A stretch of 64,000 nucleotides of DNA from Turritopsis dohrnii (GCA_027922465.2 BQMF02000020.1:248001-312000); one strand, 5' to 3'. Numbered from the stretch's first letter, positions 1-12,549 are shown. Numbers and translations: made by a program. The notes: generated by a model not told the origin, from the sequence alone.

Positions 1-250
1 GTGAAAATTACCCCAACAAATTTACACAGCTATAAATTTCACATTCACACAACTTAATCATTTTTCTGTTATATCCTATATACCTTAACGCAATAGATAA
101 ACTTTATCCCAGCAATCTGTCATATGTATGTAATTTTCCATCAGCACCTAGTCAGAAAAGAGCTTTCAAAGGCTCCGAACGAACACTCCTAATGTGAATA
201 AATAAATCAACCAAGTTACGTCCATGATGTAAATGACGTAATTAAACTCC

Positions 251-330
251 TCAACAGAACTAAAGGATCTTTCTTCCTTGAGATGTTTTCTCAACAGAAC
301 TAAAGGATCTTTCTTCCTTGAGATTTTTTC
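251..330. repeat. Two-copy 40-bp tandem repeat
   Basis: Two adjacent 40-bp units, 251-290 and 291-330, differ at only one or two positions; each begins TCAACAGAACTAAAGGATCT. No coding potential is seen. It looks like a recent local duplication. Confidence 0.85.
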
Positions 331-904
331 TCATATTCACAATTTTATTTGAAAGAAGAAAAAAATTTTTTTTTTCTTTTTGATAGATTGATGTATTGGG
401 GAAATGGATTATAATTTTGGAAAATTGAAGTTTAAGATTTCATTGCTTGATTTGCTTTATTGCTTACCATTATTATTTCAGTGGTTCGAAAATGTGAGTT
501 TCGTATAGAAAACTGACCTTTTTACTGAAATTTTGTCATATAGCATTTCTTGCCAACCCTCATATATTTACATTAATTGCATTTTTACTGAAAAAAAGAA
601 GTTACTTGGAAAAAATCAATTTCTTCTGTGATAAATATATTCATTTTTATCTTTCAAATTTCAGGTAAGAAGATGCCTAAAAACTGTCTTGGATTTCAAT
701 ATAGATTTTTTTTGCGACCAAAAGTTGACTTGTCGAGATGGCACTATTGTTTACTAAAAAAACTTTGCTGACGAAAATATGGCTGCCTTTGATTTGTAAA
801 TAATAAAGGCATGCATTTTTATAAGCCTGTGGTTGTCTTAATAGCTGCAGTAGCAAAGGAGGAAAGCATTTAAATTTGGAGAAGGATTAAAATGTTATTA
901 TTAT
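331..904. other. AT-rich sequence, nothing recognised
   Basis: Poly-A/T runs and no convincing ORF, splice-supported exon or repeat structure. It may be intron or intergenic DNA of the possible minus-strand gene that starts at 4148. Confidence 0.4.
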
Positions 905-1030
905 AAATTCCACTGACGTCACGCAAAAGATAAGAAATAACTTCTCTCACAGCTCACCTATACTTTGTGTGACTGACAGACAAACAAACAAACAGACAGA
1001 CAGAGAATTGGCTATTAAATTAATATATAG
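905..1030 (+). repeat. Partial copy of the 470-bp dispersed repeat
   Basis: This stretch has the same 3' part as the two copies at 2228-2681 and 2690-3180: an ACTGACGTCACGCAAAA segment, a CTCTCACA...CTCA segment, a (CAAA/CAGA)n run, then GAGAATTGGCTATT and TATATAG. It is a 5'-truncated member of that family. Confidence 0.7.
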
Positions 1031-2227
1031 AAGTTAGCGGTAAGGGGAGCAGGCACTCCTATGTTTATAAATGATATGTTGTTTACTCAATAATTGCTGT
1101 ATTTTACAATGTTAAACATTATTCATTGAGTTGCTTTCCTCTGAACATGTGCAAACATCTTTGCAGGTAATTAGATATTATGCTTCTCCATAGATTTTAA
1201 GATTTTGTCTGCTTATTAGGTTAGCAGGCAGTCAGGGAAAACAGCAAAACGCGGGACAATGTAAATGCAGGTTTTATACCCCAATTGCGGCATCCATTTC
1301 AACCTCATGATATTATTGAATGTAAATCAAATCACTTTTACTTTTATTTCTCAGCAGCCAGACACTACAACAAAGTACGAAGAAAAGAAATATAATAAAT
1401 AACATGCTCTGAAAACAGCCAATGATCAAATCGGAACAGCTAATCTGACATATGGACCGGATAAATAGTTTCCAAACATGCCTCGCTTATCCTTTAAGAA
1501 AGAAAATTGGGTTGAAAACGGTTTACCGGACGCAAATCTAAGAAACAATAATGGATGTATAGCGCAATTGCGGTATAAATCCCTCATTTACGGAATCACG
1601 CGTTTAACTGTTTTCCCAAAGTGTCAGGAGGTCTTTATAGAGACAGTAACATAAAGTTTATATTAGGCCGATGGAAATTTTATATTAGTTTAGCGTCACT
1701 TAACTCCTGAAAATGTCATGCGGCATGTTTTCATTATTCATTAATTTTGTTCTAGTGCCATACATAGCCGGAGAACACATCAAATACACCATTTTGCATT
1801 ATTATAATCACTGAGATCCCGCCCACCCGAGTACAGTACTAGCTTTAGCTTTCAAATTACTTACCTGCTTTTTCTTCAACTACATTGAAAAAGAAGAAAT
1901 TTTCAAGAACTTTTTGCAAATTAGGTATTCCGCAAAGTTGGCTTTTTCAGTATGTATCTGATAGAAATCGAAACCATAACTCTATTATTCCAAAACGCTG
2001 CAAAAATTAATGTCTACTTCGATTACGTAATCGTTGTCGAAATTTCACTACATTTATTATACGGAATACTTTGGGGAAGTCATTAGACGCACATGGAAGA
2101 GCAACTACTTGGACATTTTGAACCGGGATACGACGGTCGGTAGTGGGTAGGCAAGCAAATGAAGTGGATGATGTATTATTCTTGTTTAAATTGTCATTTT
2201 GTATTGAAATAATGAAATCTTGTAAAA
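1031..2227. other. Non-coding stretch, nothing recognised
   Basis: No long ORF, no exon with matching splice sites and no clear inverted repeat was seen. A 96-codon minus-strand frame at 2007-2297 is open, but it has no recognisable domain and runs into the neighbouring repeat. Confidence 0.4.
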
Positions 2228-2681
2228 CTAGCTGCCAAGGCGGCGTCGCTCGCCGCCAATGTTCAGCCTGCGTTGTGTCACCTCCCAAAAAGTTCACGAA
2301 AAATGGAAGAAAGAATTGACAATAGAAAGTGTTACCATCTTGAAGAGCTCCAAATTCTGAGCAAGAAAATGTATAGGATCACGTATCTATGACGCACCGT
2401 CAGAGATATCGCCGATCAAAAGTTTTGATGACGTCATAGAGCCCCGTCCCCAAAACTTTTGCCCAAATATTTTCGTCACCCATGGCCAATATCGTGGGCC
2501 CCAAAAAACGTCAGTTATCCCTATTGGTTACCGAGATAATTTTCCCTAAACATCGCATTCGATTAGGGTTTCAATACAATGGTTTCACACTGACGTCGCA
2601 CAAAATAAAATAAAATAATCTCTCTCACAACTCAATCTACCATTTTGCGTGACAGACGGAGAATCGGCTAATAATATATAG
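2228..2681 (+). repeat. Dispersed repeat, copy 1
   Basis: First of two nearly adjacent copies. It opens with GCTGCCAAGGCGGCGTCGCT and closes with GAGAATCGGCTA followed by ATATATAG. Inside are a TGATGACGTCATAGA stretch, containing a perfect TGACGTCA palindrome, and a later CTGACGTCGCAC. The ends form a short inverted repeat (AGC(C/T)G ... CGGCT next to TATATA). No ORF is shared between copies, so this is probably a non-autonomous element. Confidence 0.75.
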
Positions 2682-2689
2682 ACTCTTTA

Positions 2690-3180
2690 ATATATATAGC
2701 CGCCAAGGCCGCGTCGCTCGCCGCCCATGTCCACCTTCAGCCTGCGTTGGGTTCACAAAAAATAAAATTAAAGATTTGGCAATAATAAGTGTGCCCATGT
2801 TGTAGAGCTCGAAAAACTGATCAAAAAAATGTATGGGATCGTTTTGCTACGACCAACCGTTACGGAGACATTTTTGATCAAAATTTTGATGACGTCATAG
2901 ACCCGTCCCCCAAAAAAATTAGACCCAAATTTTTCGTCACTCTATGGCCTGCATCGCGCACCCCAAAAAACGTCAGTTATCCCTATTGGTTACTGAGATA
3001 ATTTTCCCTAAACGTCGCATTCGATTAGGGTCTCAATACAATGGTTTCACACTGACGTCGCACAAAATAAAATAAAATAATCACTCTCACAACTCAATCT
3101 ACCATTTTGCGTGACTTACAAACAAACAAACGCACAAACAAACAATCAAACAAACAGAGAATCGGCTATTAATATATAGA
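2690..3180 (+). repeat. Dispersed repeat, copy 2
   Basis: Second copy, head-to-tail with the first after a spacer of about 10 bp. It starts TATATATAGCCGCCAAGG and ends CGGCTATTAATATATAG, giving a 12-bp-class terminal inverted repeat. It has the same GATGACGTCATAGA core as copy 1 but a longer (CAAA)n tract before the 3' end. The 70-codon frame at 2789-3001 is an accidental reading of the repeat. Confidence 0.75.
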
Positions 3181-4037
3181 TACTATAATGAACTTTTTTA
3201 CGCGGGCACTTAAAGTGATGCGGGCGGGTGACGCTAAACTACTGTCAATTGTCCTAACTTCGGACATCCTTCCAAACTTCGGACACGCTAAACAGACCTG
3301 TCTGGTAAACGAAATGTACATAATCAATCAAACCAAGTCACAATAAATACTAAAATATTAGAAAAAGCTGATAAAATAATGAGTTCAAACACAATAAAGT
3401 CAGCGTGACGCATAAATAAGCGTGTAGAAAATAAATGATATGAAAATAACGATAAACGTCATCCTCAAGGGATTGCAATAGCAATCCTGTCAAACAACTT
3501 AAAATAGTATTATAGCAGACGGTTTCTACTTGTATTACTTTAAATAACTATTATATTGAATCTTTTATATGTAACTGAATGAGAACCAGGTAACCAGAGA
3601 ACCAAGCATTGAATATCATTTAGCGAAATGTTTTGTTTACATTTTTTTTTTCAACTTTTTTCTTTGATACTAATCAATTGCGTATGATGATTTTAAAATA
3701 CTCTTCACTACGTAATGAGCACCTGCGTATGTTTGTATTTATGTCCGTGGACAATTATCCATAGAGGATATTCGTCTTTTTAAACGCACAGTGTAATTAT
3801 AAATCACGTTCGTCTCAAGGGTACAGTCATTAGCTTGTAACATTAGGAACTCATCTATCTATATGGTTTTTGGTTTCGTCTTCTGTCATTTTCATTAAAA
3901 AGTAAACAACATTTGATCTTTTAAAACATGTGTAATTAACCTGTAGAAATTTATATTAACAACAATGTCCCCCATCAAAAAAAAAAAGAAAAAAAAAGTG
4001 AATTCAAGAACAGAAAAACGAAAATCACCATTCCTAC
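3181..4037. other. Non-coding stretch beside a possible first exon
   Basis: If the exon at 4038-4148 is real, this is its first intron. Around 3480-3600 it shares short segments in inverted orientation (for example TAGAAACCGTCTGCTATAAT, and a TTACCTGGTTCTNATTCAGTTA block) with 28020-28135, so a dispersed repeat fragment is present. No further exon was found here. Confidence 0.4.
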
Positions 4038-4148
4038 CTCGTCAGTTCTTGAGTCGACAATCTGGTCTACTTTGTACTGAATGTCAGGTTTCGTCGTTCC
4101 TTGGGTAGTTTCATTCAAATCCCCGCTTCTCTCGTCCTCCATGTTCAT
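4038..4148 (-). CDS. Possible first coding exon of a minus-strand gene (chromodomain-like start)
   Basis: On the minus strand an ATG at 4148 (second in-frame ATG at 4142) opens 37 codons that end at a good donor, GAG|GTAGGA, just below 4038, in phase 0. The last residues read IQYKVDQIVDSRTDE. The YKVDQIVDSR part resembles the first strand of chromodomains of the HP1/CDY/MPP8 type, which usually run on into YLVKWKGY; that continuation would have to sit in the next exon, which I could not find in the 4 kb to the left, so the gene would leave the window. The start lies beside a slightly GC-richer stretch (about 4190-4310) that could hold a promoter. The chromodomain idea is inference from about ten residues; the exon itself is moderately supported by ATG, open frame and donor. 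Confidence 0.35.
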
Positions 4149-5081
4149 TGTTTGTGTTTCATAAATTCAAATGGCCCGGTATCAAGGTCGGTAAACGTGC
4201 TTGTTCCTAAGTGCGTGCGTAGCGCGAAAGCGACTACGGTATTTTAAAACACTCGTGGACTCCCACTAGAGGGAGCTTAAGCAACTGCGACGGCAACGTA
4301 GATGACGACGTGAGCAAAAACAACAAGAATCACTACCACATAAAATTATGAATAACTTATTTTTGTTAGAGAAACTATTTAATAACAAAGTTATCAAGTT
4401 ACTATAAAATCTACATAATATGACTTTTAGTTACTTAGCTGATCAATTTAGCTATACACAGTCCTTGTGCATTAAGACCTTCAAAGATCTAGTTCAAAAA
4501 GGCAATTATTTTGTTCGAATTCATTTTCATAAAAATAGTGTCACTCGAACCATCAAGGAGAGTGAGACGGAATATGTATTAATTACTTATATATGCACGA
4601 ATGAGTTAACACGAGTCATAATAATTTCCTCGACTTTAAGAACTACATTCGCTTGCCAGTCTGTTGATCTTACTTTCCCGAACGTTAATTTTCAAACAGC
4701 GTATAACTCCTAACAGACTGATACAATGTTTTGAATGTGCATCAGGAAACATACGGAGTTGAAGATATGACGGGATACGATTCACAGGAAAATACTTAAC
4801 ACTACACCACCTGAATTTGAACCAAGTCAATCAGTAACAATGCTGCCATTACAGGTTCAAACTGATGAAGGTTTGATGTCGCAAAGTTACTTTCGGTTTC
4901 CTGAAGTCTCTTGGAATCCAACAACAACAACGTTTACAAATAAAATCGTTCTTTGTACGTCATAAAAGAGATCAATAATAAAATATCATACTATACACGT
5001 CAATATATTTTACAGCTTCGTCCCAGTATAACAAAACGTTCATTCGAGAATATACATTAAAAGTATAAAACATAAAAATGG
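4149..5081. other. Intergenic stretch between the 4148 exon and TCF19
   Basis: The first 180 bases are comparatively GC-rich (ACGTAGATGACGACGTGAGC and similar) and may be promoter for the minus-strand exon at 4038-4148. Frames at 4420-4713 and 4636-4830 are open but show no domain and no splice support. The part nearest 5081 should include the 3' UTR of the TCF19-like gene, but no canonical AATAAA was seen on the minus strand. Confidence 0.4.
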
Positions 5082-7166
5082 TTAGCAACCACAATGAAAG
5101 TTCGTGTCTTCTCTTCTGGCTTCCTTTGGATTGAGACCGGAGCAAGACAAGTGATACCATTGGTCGCAATCGTCACATTGCACCCACGTAATCTTCTTGA
5201 TGGCACCAGACGGTTTCTTACAATCCCATGCCGCACACTTGTCATGCGTGTACACACTTTTCTTCTTTTTAAGAGGTGATTCGCTGTCAATGTTTGAATC
5301 GTCGGATGATTTTTTACGCAGTGAAGTCGATCGTTTCTTATGAGGACTGACCGATAAAGGCACAAAATCGCTATCGGAAGAATCGGTGACTTCTAAGCTG
5401 TGCTCCGAATCGTCACTGGCTTTGTTCACGTCACTTTTCGTGTCAGTTTCACTGTCAGCAGTCCCGGTGTCGGTTGTCGTATGAACATCGTCGAGAACTT
5501 TTCTTCCGACGTCATGATCCTCTAATACTCTTTTGAGTTTATTCTTACAGTTCGTTGACTTTGCAGAAAGACGTTCATTCTGAGTTTTCGCTTTTTTTAG
5601 TGTTTTCTTTTTTATATGTTTAACATTTAACGATGTATCACATTTTATATCATTGTCCGAAGAAGTCACTGATGACGGGCAATCGGATTGTACACTCATC
5701 AGAAACTTGTCTCTTGGATGAATCGGTTTGGTGATGGTCGGTTTGTTGACATTTTCAGGTTCTACAAGAAGACAATCAATCACCATTCAGATAAACAAGT
5801 CCATCGAATTTCAAACAATTAATTCTAGATACATAAGGGAATTCCTATCTTGTCTAAAGCAAGGATTGGTTCGATTGTTATTAGTTGTTTGAAAATACAA
5901 TCAAATATCTGTATCAAACGTGATGTTGATCATTAAGAAATTAATGGGTTTTTTTCAAACATATTTTTTTCGATTTTCTCTTCTTCTTCTTTTTCATATG
6001 CTACAAAAAATACATCACGAGGAAAACAAAAAGATAAGGATTCCATTGATATAAATTTTATAAGAATAAATTGGAAATTCACTTTTATAAATGAAAATAC
6101 CTTTTGATGGCTTACCGTCATGATCATCAATAGTAAACGAATCGTTTAAACTTTCTTGGCTATTGATTATCCTCGAGGTAACTTTTTCAACGAGCGAACT
6201 CAAGTCGTCTTGAAGTGATGTGTTCTCCTTATCTGAAGTATTGATCTCTCTCAATATACTATCACAAATTGTAACATGATATTGGTGAGGCTTTTTTGTG
6301 AAAGTCAAATTGCCCAAACATGAAATATCAGAGAGAAAGTTTACCTGTGTGTTTTTCCAGATATCTCATTTGGTAATTTTTCTTCTGGCATCAAAGTTGT
6401 TGGTAGGACCAAGTCTGAAGTGGATTGGTTATTGTTATCGACAGCCACAGCCTATTTCAATAAAAGAATTCAGGGCGTAACTTGCCAAATTTCGATTACC
6501 TTAGTCCTAAAGTTTTATTCAGTTTGAGACAAAAAAACAGAAAAGTACATTGAATTTAGATTAGACGACATACCAATGATTTTACCACATCATTTTTGCA
6601 AGATTCAAACTAAAAGAAAAAAACATACATTTATTTATTGTATATTTTTACGTACTAAGTAAAGTTCTTACATACTAACTCTAAATAAGAATTCAGTTTC
6701 TTTCTGAGGAGCTTGGACACCAGGTTCTATCACTGATCCCTGCAAGTGGCCAAAAGCAATGACGTCACCCTCACTGAGAATTTTTGAGCCTTTTATTCTG
6801 TAATCATTTACATAGCTACCATTCAGACTGGTATCAAACATCTCATATAAATATTGCCCATTTGCTTTCTTCCTTATTATCTGTGCATGTGCACGGGAAA
6901 TCAGTCCTTTCCTGATATTGGAGTCTAGAAATATGTCCACTGCTGCTCCGCGTCCAATCACAGTTGTATCATGCTCGAGCCTAAAAGATATCAACTACAG
7001 CATTACGTGTCACTGGCCTTTCTTAAAACCACTTGCATTTTCCAAGAGCTTTTTACTAGAACAATCTGTTTCAAAATTGTTACCTGTATACATCTTTCAC
7101 AGCTTGGACTGATGGTGACAGACCAATTCTTCGTAGTTGAAAATGTATCATTACAGCCTTCTGCAT
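5082..7166 (-). CDS. TCF19: TCF19-like protein: FHA domain plus C-terminal PHD finger
   Basis: Six exons joined in phase on the minus strand: 7166-7084, 6980-6680, 6609-6574, 6451-6345, 6258-6116, 5761-5082 (1350 nt, 449 aa). The start gives ...HFQLRRIG, matching the vertebrate TCF19 start (FQLLRIG); the second ATG at 7151 is equally possible. Residues ~28-125 form an FHA phosphopeptide-binding domain (VIGRG, LISRAHAQI, NGSYVND, EGDVIAFG). The middle is acidic and Ser-rich with basic patches (KKTLKKAK, KKRSTSLRKK) that could be nuclear localisation signals. Residues 399-449 are a C4HC3 PHD finger ending the protein (CAAWDC, WVQCDDCDQWYHLSC, HCGC). FHA followed by a terminal PHD is the TCF19 architecture; in vertebrates that PHD reads H3K4me3, and the Trp of ITWVQCD is kept here. 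The protein is longer than human TCF19 (345 aa), mostly in the linker. The 36-nt exon 3 and its GTTAGT upstream donor are the least certain parts. Confidence 0.85.
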
Positions 7167-8338
7167 ATATTTAACCCACTACCAAATGCACAAAAGACAC
7201 AATATACACCAAAATATGATGTCTTTTACTTTGTAGATCTGTGTGTATTGTTCTTTTATACATGAGAGTTTTCAATCAGTTCTTGAGACTCCAAATGATT
7301 TTCTTATTTACTCATTGATCATTTTCTATAAGCCAGATGCCTACATTAGTGGTAAACTAGCAAAGAATATACAAAAAGATATCAAGGTCATTGAAAGAGA
7401 TCAGGCAAGGTAGGAGAGAGGTTGAAATAGGCAGTCCACAATTCTATGTGAAGTTTCATTTGTTTCTGATTACAACCTTTTACAATTCACTTCACTTTGT
7501 GCATTCAGACGAAACCTGACACATGAACACAAATACAGAAGAAATGACATTTAGTTGAAAATGGGGCCAGTAAGAATTTATCCAACAACATAACTGATGA
7601 TGCATAATAATGACCAAACAGGTATTATGTCAACTACAATGCTCCACTTAAACCTACACAAGATAAATTACAACTACTGTTTAAAATAGCTGAACAAGAA
7701 CATTATTGGTGATCTACATATTACGATCAAATATTAACATTTATATAAACCTTGCTGCATCATAGATATAGATGAAACTTTCTCAAAATAGACAAGACAA
7801 TGACAAATCGGTTATGCTTAATTTCAATGCAGAGTTTGAACATTGGTGATGACACTTTTGATCACACAGTTATAAAGTTATCTCTCAAAATGATGCAACT
7901 AAAAATTGTCTTATTTTTAACGGTGACTTTCCCTCAACCAATCTTATATAATAGTTTTATTTTAGAGAGTGATAAATTTCGTTAAATTTTAGGCCTCTGC
8001 AACGGTTGGCCGTTCGCACACGGGGAACGCGGGATTTGACACATCGTTTTCAAAGTCAGATGTGCTGAAAAATTTTTACCTGGGATACTAGTTTTAAATA
8101 TATTATTTATATCACTAGAATCCACAATAAACCTAGAGGCTAAATGTATCACATGCATAGTAAAACCTTAAAGGGATTCCTGCATCCAAAATGATATTTC
8201 AAGCAAACAACGCAAACTGGAATAACCACACTGTTTCCTTTTCCAGTGATTTAAAATGACTCCAAGCAGAATATTGTTTATAACCCGTAAATCAAAGAAC
8301 ACTTTTTTCTAGAAAACTGCTTCATGAATAATTAATTA
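7167..8338. other. TCF19 upstream region, no gene seen
   Basis: Contains the promoter side of the TCF19-like gene (transcribed leftward from about 7170). No other exon is supported. At 8188-8207 the string TCCAAAATGATATTTCAAG recurs at about 18179, and the block around 8255-8280 (ACTCCAAGCAGAATATTGT) recurs inverted at about 15388-15412, so repeat fragments lie here. Confidence 0.4.
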
Positions 8339-9561
8339 AAGTCTGTCTCAATATAATTGGCAGTGGAAACAAATTTTTTTGCATGTTTTAGATAATCAAA
8401 AGCACTATATTTGAATATTATATTTTTGGTTGAAAAATTCGCGATTTTTAGCGGTTAAATTTGCGATTTAAAAAATAAAGCTTTTTTTCTACTTAAGCTA
8501 TACCTTTCATTTCTGCACCAGTGGTAGCCCTGCCTTAGGCAAAAAAAGTTATAAAGTTTGAGGGCAAACCGATGGGTCGTTCAGAAGATATGGGACCCGA
8601 AGTACCCCCTCAGTAGCGATTTTACGTGAAACATCAGATCTCCAACTTTCAACAAAAAACGGGGGCAATGATGGTGGAACAATTTTTTTCAACACATCAC
8701 ATTCAACGATCTTTTAAATTATCTTTTGACAAAACTGTAAACTGTCAAAGTTTACTTTCTATTGTATCATACAATTTCATAGCTTTGTGTTTAAAAGATA
8801 TCTCATTGTGTTCATCAAAAACGCTCTTAAGATCTGTGTGACTTCTTTTATTCCACATCATTTTAACAATAAAAACAATTAAGCTGCATCCCTTTGTTTT
8901 GCTTAATGGTCAATAAACATAAACGCATTACTGTAACACTTTGCAACTTTTAATTGAACTGTTGATGAAAGAAAAGATAACCCCCGTTTTTTGTTGAAAG
9001 TTGGAAATTTGATGCTTCGCATAAAATGGCTACTGAGGGGTACTTCGTGTCCCATATCTTCTAAACGACCAATCGATTTGCCCTCAAACTTTATAACTTT
9101 TTTTGCCTAAGGCAGGGCTACCACTGGTGCAGAAATGAAAGGTATAGCTTAAGTAGAAAGAAAGCTTTATAGAAAAATAATAACAGCCAGTGAATAATTA
9201 TTGTATTAAAAACACATGTAAAACTACAAATATACATACAAAGCTTTTCGTAAGGCACAGGCTTACATTATCAAGTTAGAACTTTTGATAGCCATCTAAC
9301 TTGATAATGTAACCCTGTGCCTTACGAAAAGCTTTGTATGTATATTTGTAGTTTTACATGTGTTTTTAATACAATAAAAAAGCTTTATTTTTTAAATCGC
9401 AAATTTAACCGCTAAAAATCGCGAATTTTTCAACCAAAAATATACTCAAATATAGTGCTCTTGATTATCTAAAACATGCAAAAAACTTTTTGGAATCGGA
9501 AGTGGCTATCAAAAGTTATGAGGTAGTTTGTTTCCACTGCCAATTATATTGAGACAGACTT
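8339..9561. mobile_element. TA-flanked long inverted-repeat DNA transposon, non-autonomous
   Basis: Long arms face each other. The left end begins AAGTCTGTCTCAATATAATT and the right end is its reverse complement; both are flanked by TA, as in Tc1/mariner insertions. The arms also share GCGATTTTTAGCGGTTAAAT, a CTGCACCAGTGGTAGCCCTG block and a CAACTTTCAACAAAAAACGG block, so each arm is several hundred bases. The centre (about 8640-8970) is short and shows no transposase. The right arm is interrupted by a second palindromic insertion at 9171-9379. Confidence 0.8.
9171..9379. mobile_element. Palindromic MITE nested in the right arm of the larger element
   Basis: About 209 bp made mostly of two near-identical inverted arms (9201-9279 and 9296-9374) around a 16-base loop. 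It interrupts sequence that is continuous in the other arm of the host element. AAGCTTTAT occurs at 9162-9170 and again at 9380-9388, a 9-bp target-site duplication as left by Mutator-like elements. Confidence 0.8.
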
Positions 9562-9997
9562 TAGTTAAGACTTTTTATTTCAAATAAAAACTAGAAGCCT
9601 CATGGCTTGAACAATTTCCGCATCAGGCCTAGAGGAAATTGCTTTAGCCGAATTTTCAAGATATCTGAATGACTATCCATTCTTTTCTTGTTGCTTATGT
9701 GAGAACAGGTCTATCACCATCTCCAAATATGACTTAGGAGAATAAAATGATATTAATAGAAGTGAACCAAAATCAGTTGAAAAAAGAAGCTGTATGGATT
9801 GAAGACTTTCACAATTGTATTGACCTCAACACTATAACATCTATTACAACAAAATGATTTAAAATAGGTTAAACTTGGGCATTTCAAAGATTTTAACATA
9901 TGACAGATAACAGGATTACAAGAAGACAAAAATTATATTGTTTATAACTAAAATCAGTATCACATGCAATAAGAAAATCTATCTCTACTAAACCTGC
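9562..9997. other. Intergenic, nothing recognised
   Basis: No exon, ORF or repeat structure that I can support. Confidence 0.4.
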
Positions 9998-10161
9998 CAG
10001 TGGCAGATCCAGAGGTAAGTCGCAACTTGTGTTGGAGAGTGTTAGCAATAACAAAAATAAAATAAAAACGTTCAAATAATCCCATTGATAATATAAATTT
10101 AATTCACAATATGTTAATGCGCTTCTCCACAAGTTGCGACTACCCTCTAGATCCACTACTG
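9998..10161. mobile_element. Short hAT-like palindromic MITE, copy A
   Basis: About 164 bp starting CAGTGGCAGATCCAGAGGTA and ending in a degraded reverse complement (CTCTAGATCCACTACTG). The interior matches the better-preserved copy at 24105-24269, including GAGAGTGTTAGCAAT and GTTCAAATAATCCCATTG. CAGTGGCGGATC-type ends are typical of hAT MITEs, but I see no clean 8-bp target duplication. Confidence 0.75.
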
Positions 10162-12549
10162 TATGCGTATTACCACTTGAGTCTTTTCATGGTACTTATA
10201 AGTAACACAAATGTGCACGAAAAGACAAATGACACAATTAAAACTTTGCTAGGATCTGTATTGCAATGTTCTTTTCAAACATGATATTATCCTAGAACAT
10301 ATTACACTCCAAATTTACACAAGGTTTTAGTGATCACATTGTATGTATATAATTATTGGGTGGATTCTAATCATCATCCAAAGTTTGTTTCATGACATTG
10401 TATATATATATCCCAAACTAAATCATTGTGCCTCCATCGAGTGGTTTGCAGTGGAAAAAATCTTGATTATTTTGAATGATGTCATCTTTTCCAATGTGAA
10501 TGTAACACTAATGAGTCTCAGACAGTGATAACTTGACCGAGCTACGTACAGTGACTAATAATTTGGAATTCCACAAATTACAAATTTCAAATTTCTTTAA
10601 TTTATTAAACTTAATGTCAACCACTTTTCAATTCACTATGACGTTTCGGAGCCAAAAAACAGTTTTATTAGACATATCGTTCGCCAATATCTTGCGCATG
10701 ATGTTTATTCAGTATGTGTCAGGGTATGTAGGCAGTTTGGATCAACTCATTAACAAGTGAAGTAATTTGTGCTTTATGACAATTTCATTTGTTTACTTTT
10801 TTTCAATATCTTCAACTTCAGTGTAATATTTATTAAATGAAGGAGAATGCTTCATGCATTTATGGATGGACGTATTCACCAGTAATGCTGATACTTCATA
10901 CATTTCTGCTGTGATACTGAAGGTTTTTCACAGCACGTTTTTGTTTATTATCAAACCTTCATCTTCTTTTTCAAGAATCTTTCCCAGAGTCAGCTTAACA
11001 TCAATATTTCCTCCATAAGTAATGTTCTCATGATAATATTTCGATTGCAATAGTAGATAAAGACAGGAAAGAAGTCTTAAAATTCTTCTTTAAAGCTTCT
11101 ACGAAGTTACTTCAACAACTTCCTCAAAACATAAACGAAATCGGTTGGAAAACTTTTCACGTGCTTGGTGTGCATATTTTACTGACTTGATAATAAAAAT
11201 TTTAAAGATTGAATTGGAAAGTTTTCAACATAACACGGCTAAAATAACTTCTAAAAATATTTCAAAAGTATAAAAAAGTTAATATTTTTATGAATTAATA
11301 TTGATAGAGGCCTTTTTGTATTACATTTAGCATAGCGTTTTCGGTCTGTCATTAACTATTCTGAATAAACAAACAATCCGAAATCCGAACGGACTTTCCG
11401 AAAACGGCAAAAAACTGTTACATAGACAGATAGAATGTGTAAACCAAACAATTTCCTACGCTTAAAAGCGCGGAAATTGAAAAATATTGTTGTAAATACA
11501 AACAACCATGTGTATGTGAACTACGAAAAAAATATGCAATCTTTTAAATCTAAGGTTAACCGCTCTGTCTTTATGACTCTTCTTCCTTTTCTCATCTTTC
11601 TCATCTTTATAAGTCTTCTTCCTTTTCTCATCTTGTAGCTCTCTGCCTAGTAGTGGCTTCGTCCTTGCAGGGAGCAACCCATTTAAAACAAGATGCCCTT
11701 ACCGGCAGAAAGATTTCTGCAAAATCACTTGAAAATTTGAAAAATGAAATACTATAATAGCATTCTTGAAACTTGAATAATTTTGAATCATTGAATTGTT
11801 GAATAATTTCTACTACCCTACGTTCCGAATTACGTGCTTCTCAGGACATTTTGAAGGCAAAATTGACACAATGCGAAACAATAAACTGAACGACATGTTT
11901 GTTGATACAAAATAATATAAACGATACTAGTATCCCTTGTAAAAATTTTTTATGGGTTTTAATTCTGAAAGTGATGTCTTAAAAATGGTTTCGAAAAATT
12001 AACAAAAAATCACAGCATGACGAACAGAAAGGGTATCAGTGCTGTAAGTACTTTAAACTTTAAATATAGGAGCGCAGAACAGTTGTTTTACTTGGAAGAT
12101 TTGAAACCCATCAAAAATAAAAACACGCGCTGTGCATCTGCTTTTTCACTCTGAAAATAAATTGTATCGATTGAAGATGCAATGCAATGGTTCCCCGTGA
12201 TAAAAAAATATAACGTCAATACGAAAAAAACAACACTTTCACCTTTTTAATTAAAAATCTGTAGGTATTTTGGCTAATGCATTTTAGTTCACTATCAACA
12301 CTGAGTTCTGAACAGAAAAACTTTTTAATCAGAAGATCCGAAACACATCAAAACATTCATAATGCATCTTTCACGATACGATATATGCAGAAGTAAAATT
12401 AAATTGTGCTTACATGAAAACAACAAAAAGATTAAAGTCACTGTAACTATTCATGGAATCCTTACCCCAACGTAAATAAAACTCGTAAGTGTCAAAATAA
12501 TTTTATACTTTGCACAAACCCAGAACGTCTTGATTTAAAACCATGACAT
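10162..12549. other. Intergenic, AT-rich, no gene seen
   Basis: About 2.4 kb with short open frames only (10343-10528, 10533-10760, 11435-11638), none with a recognisable domain, splice context or likely codon use. A duplicated CTTCTTCCTTTTCTCATCTT lies at about 11577-11636. No structured element was recognised. Confidence 0.45.
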
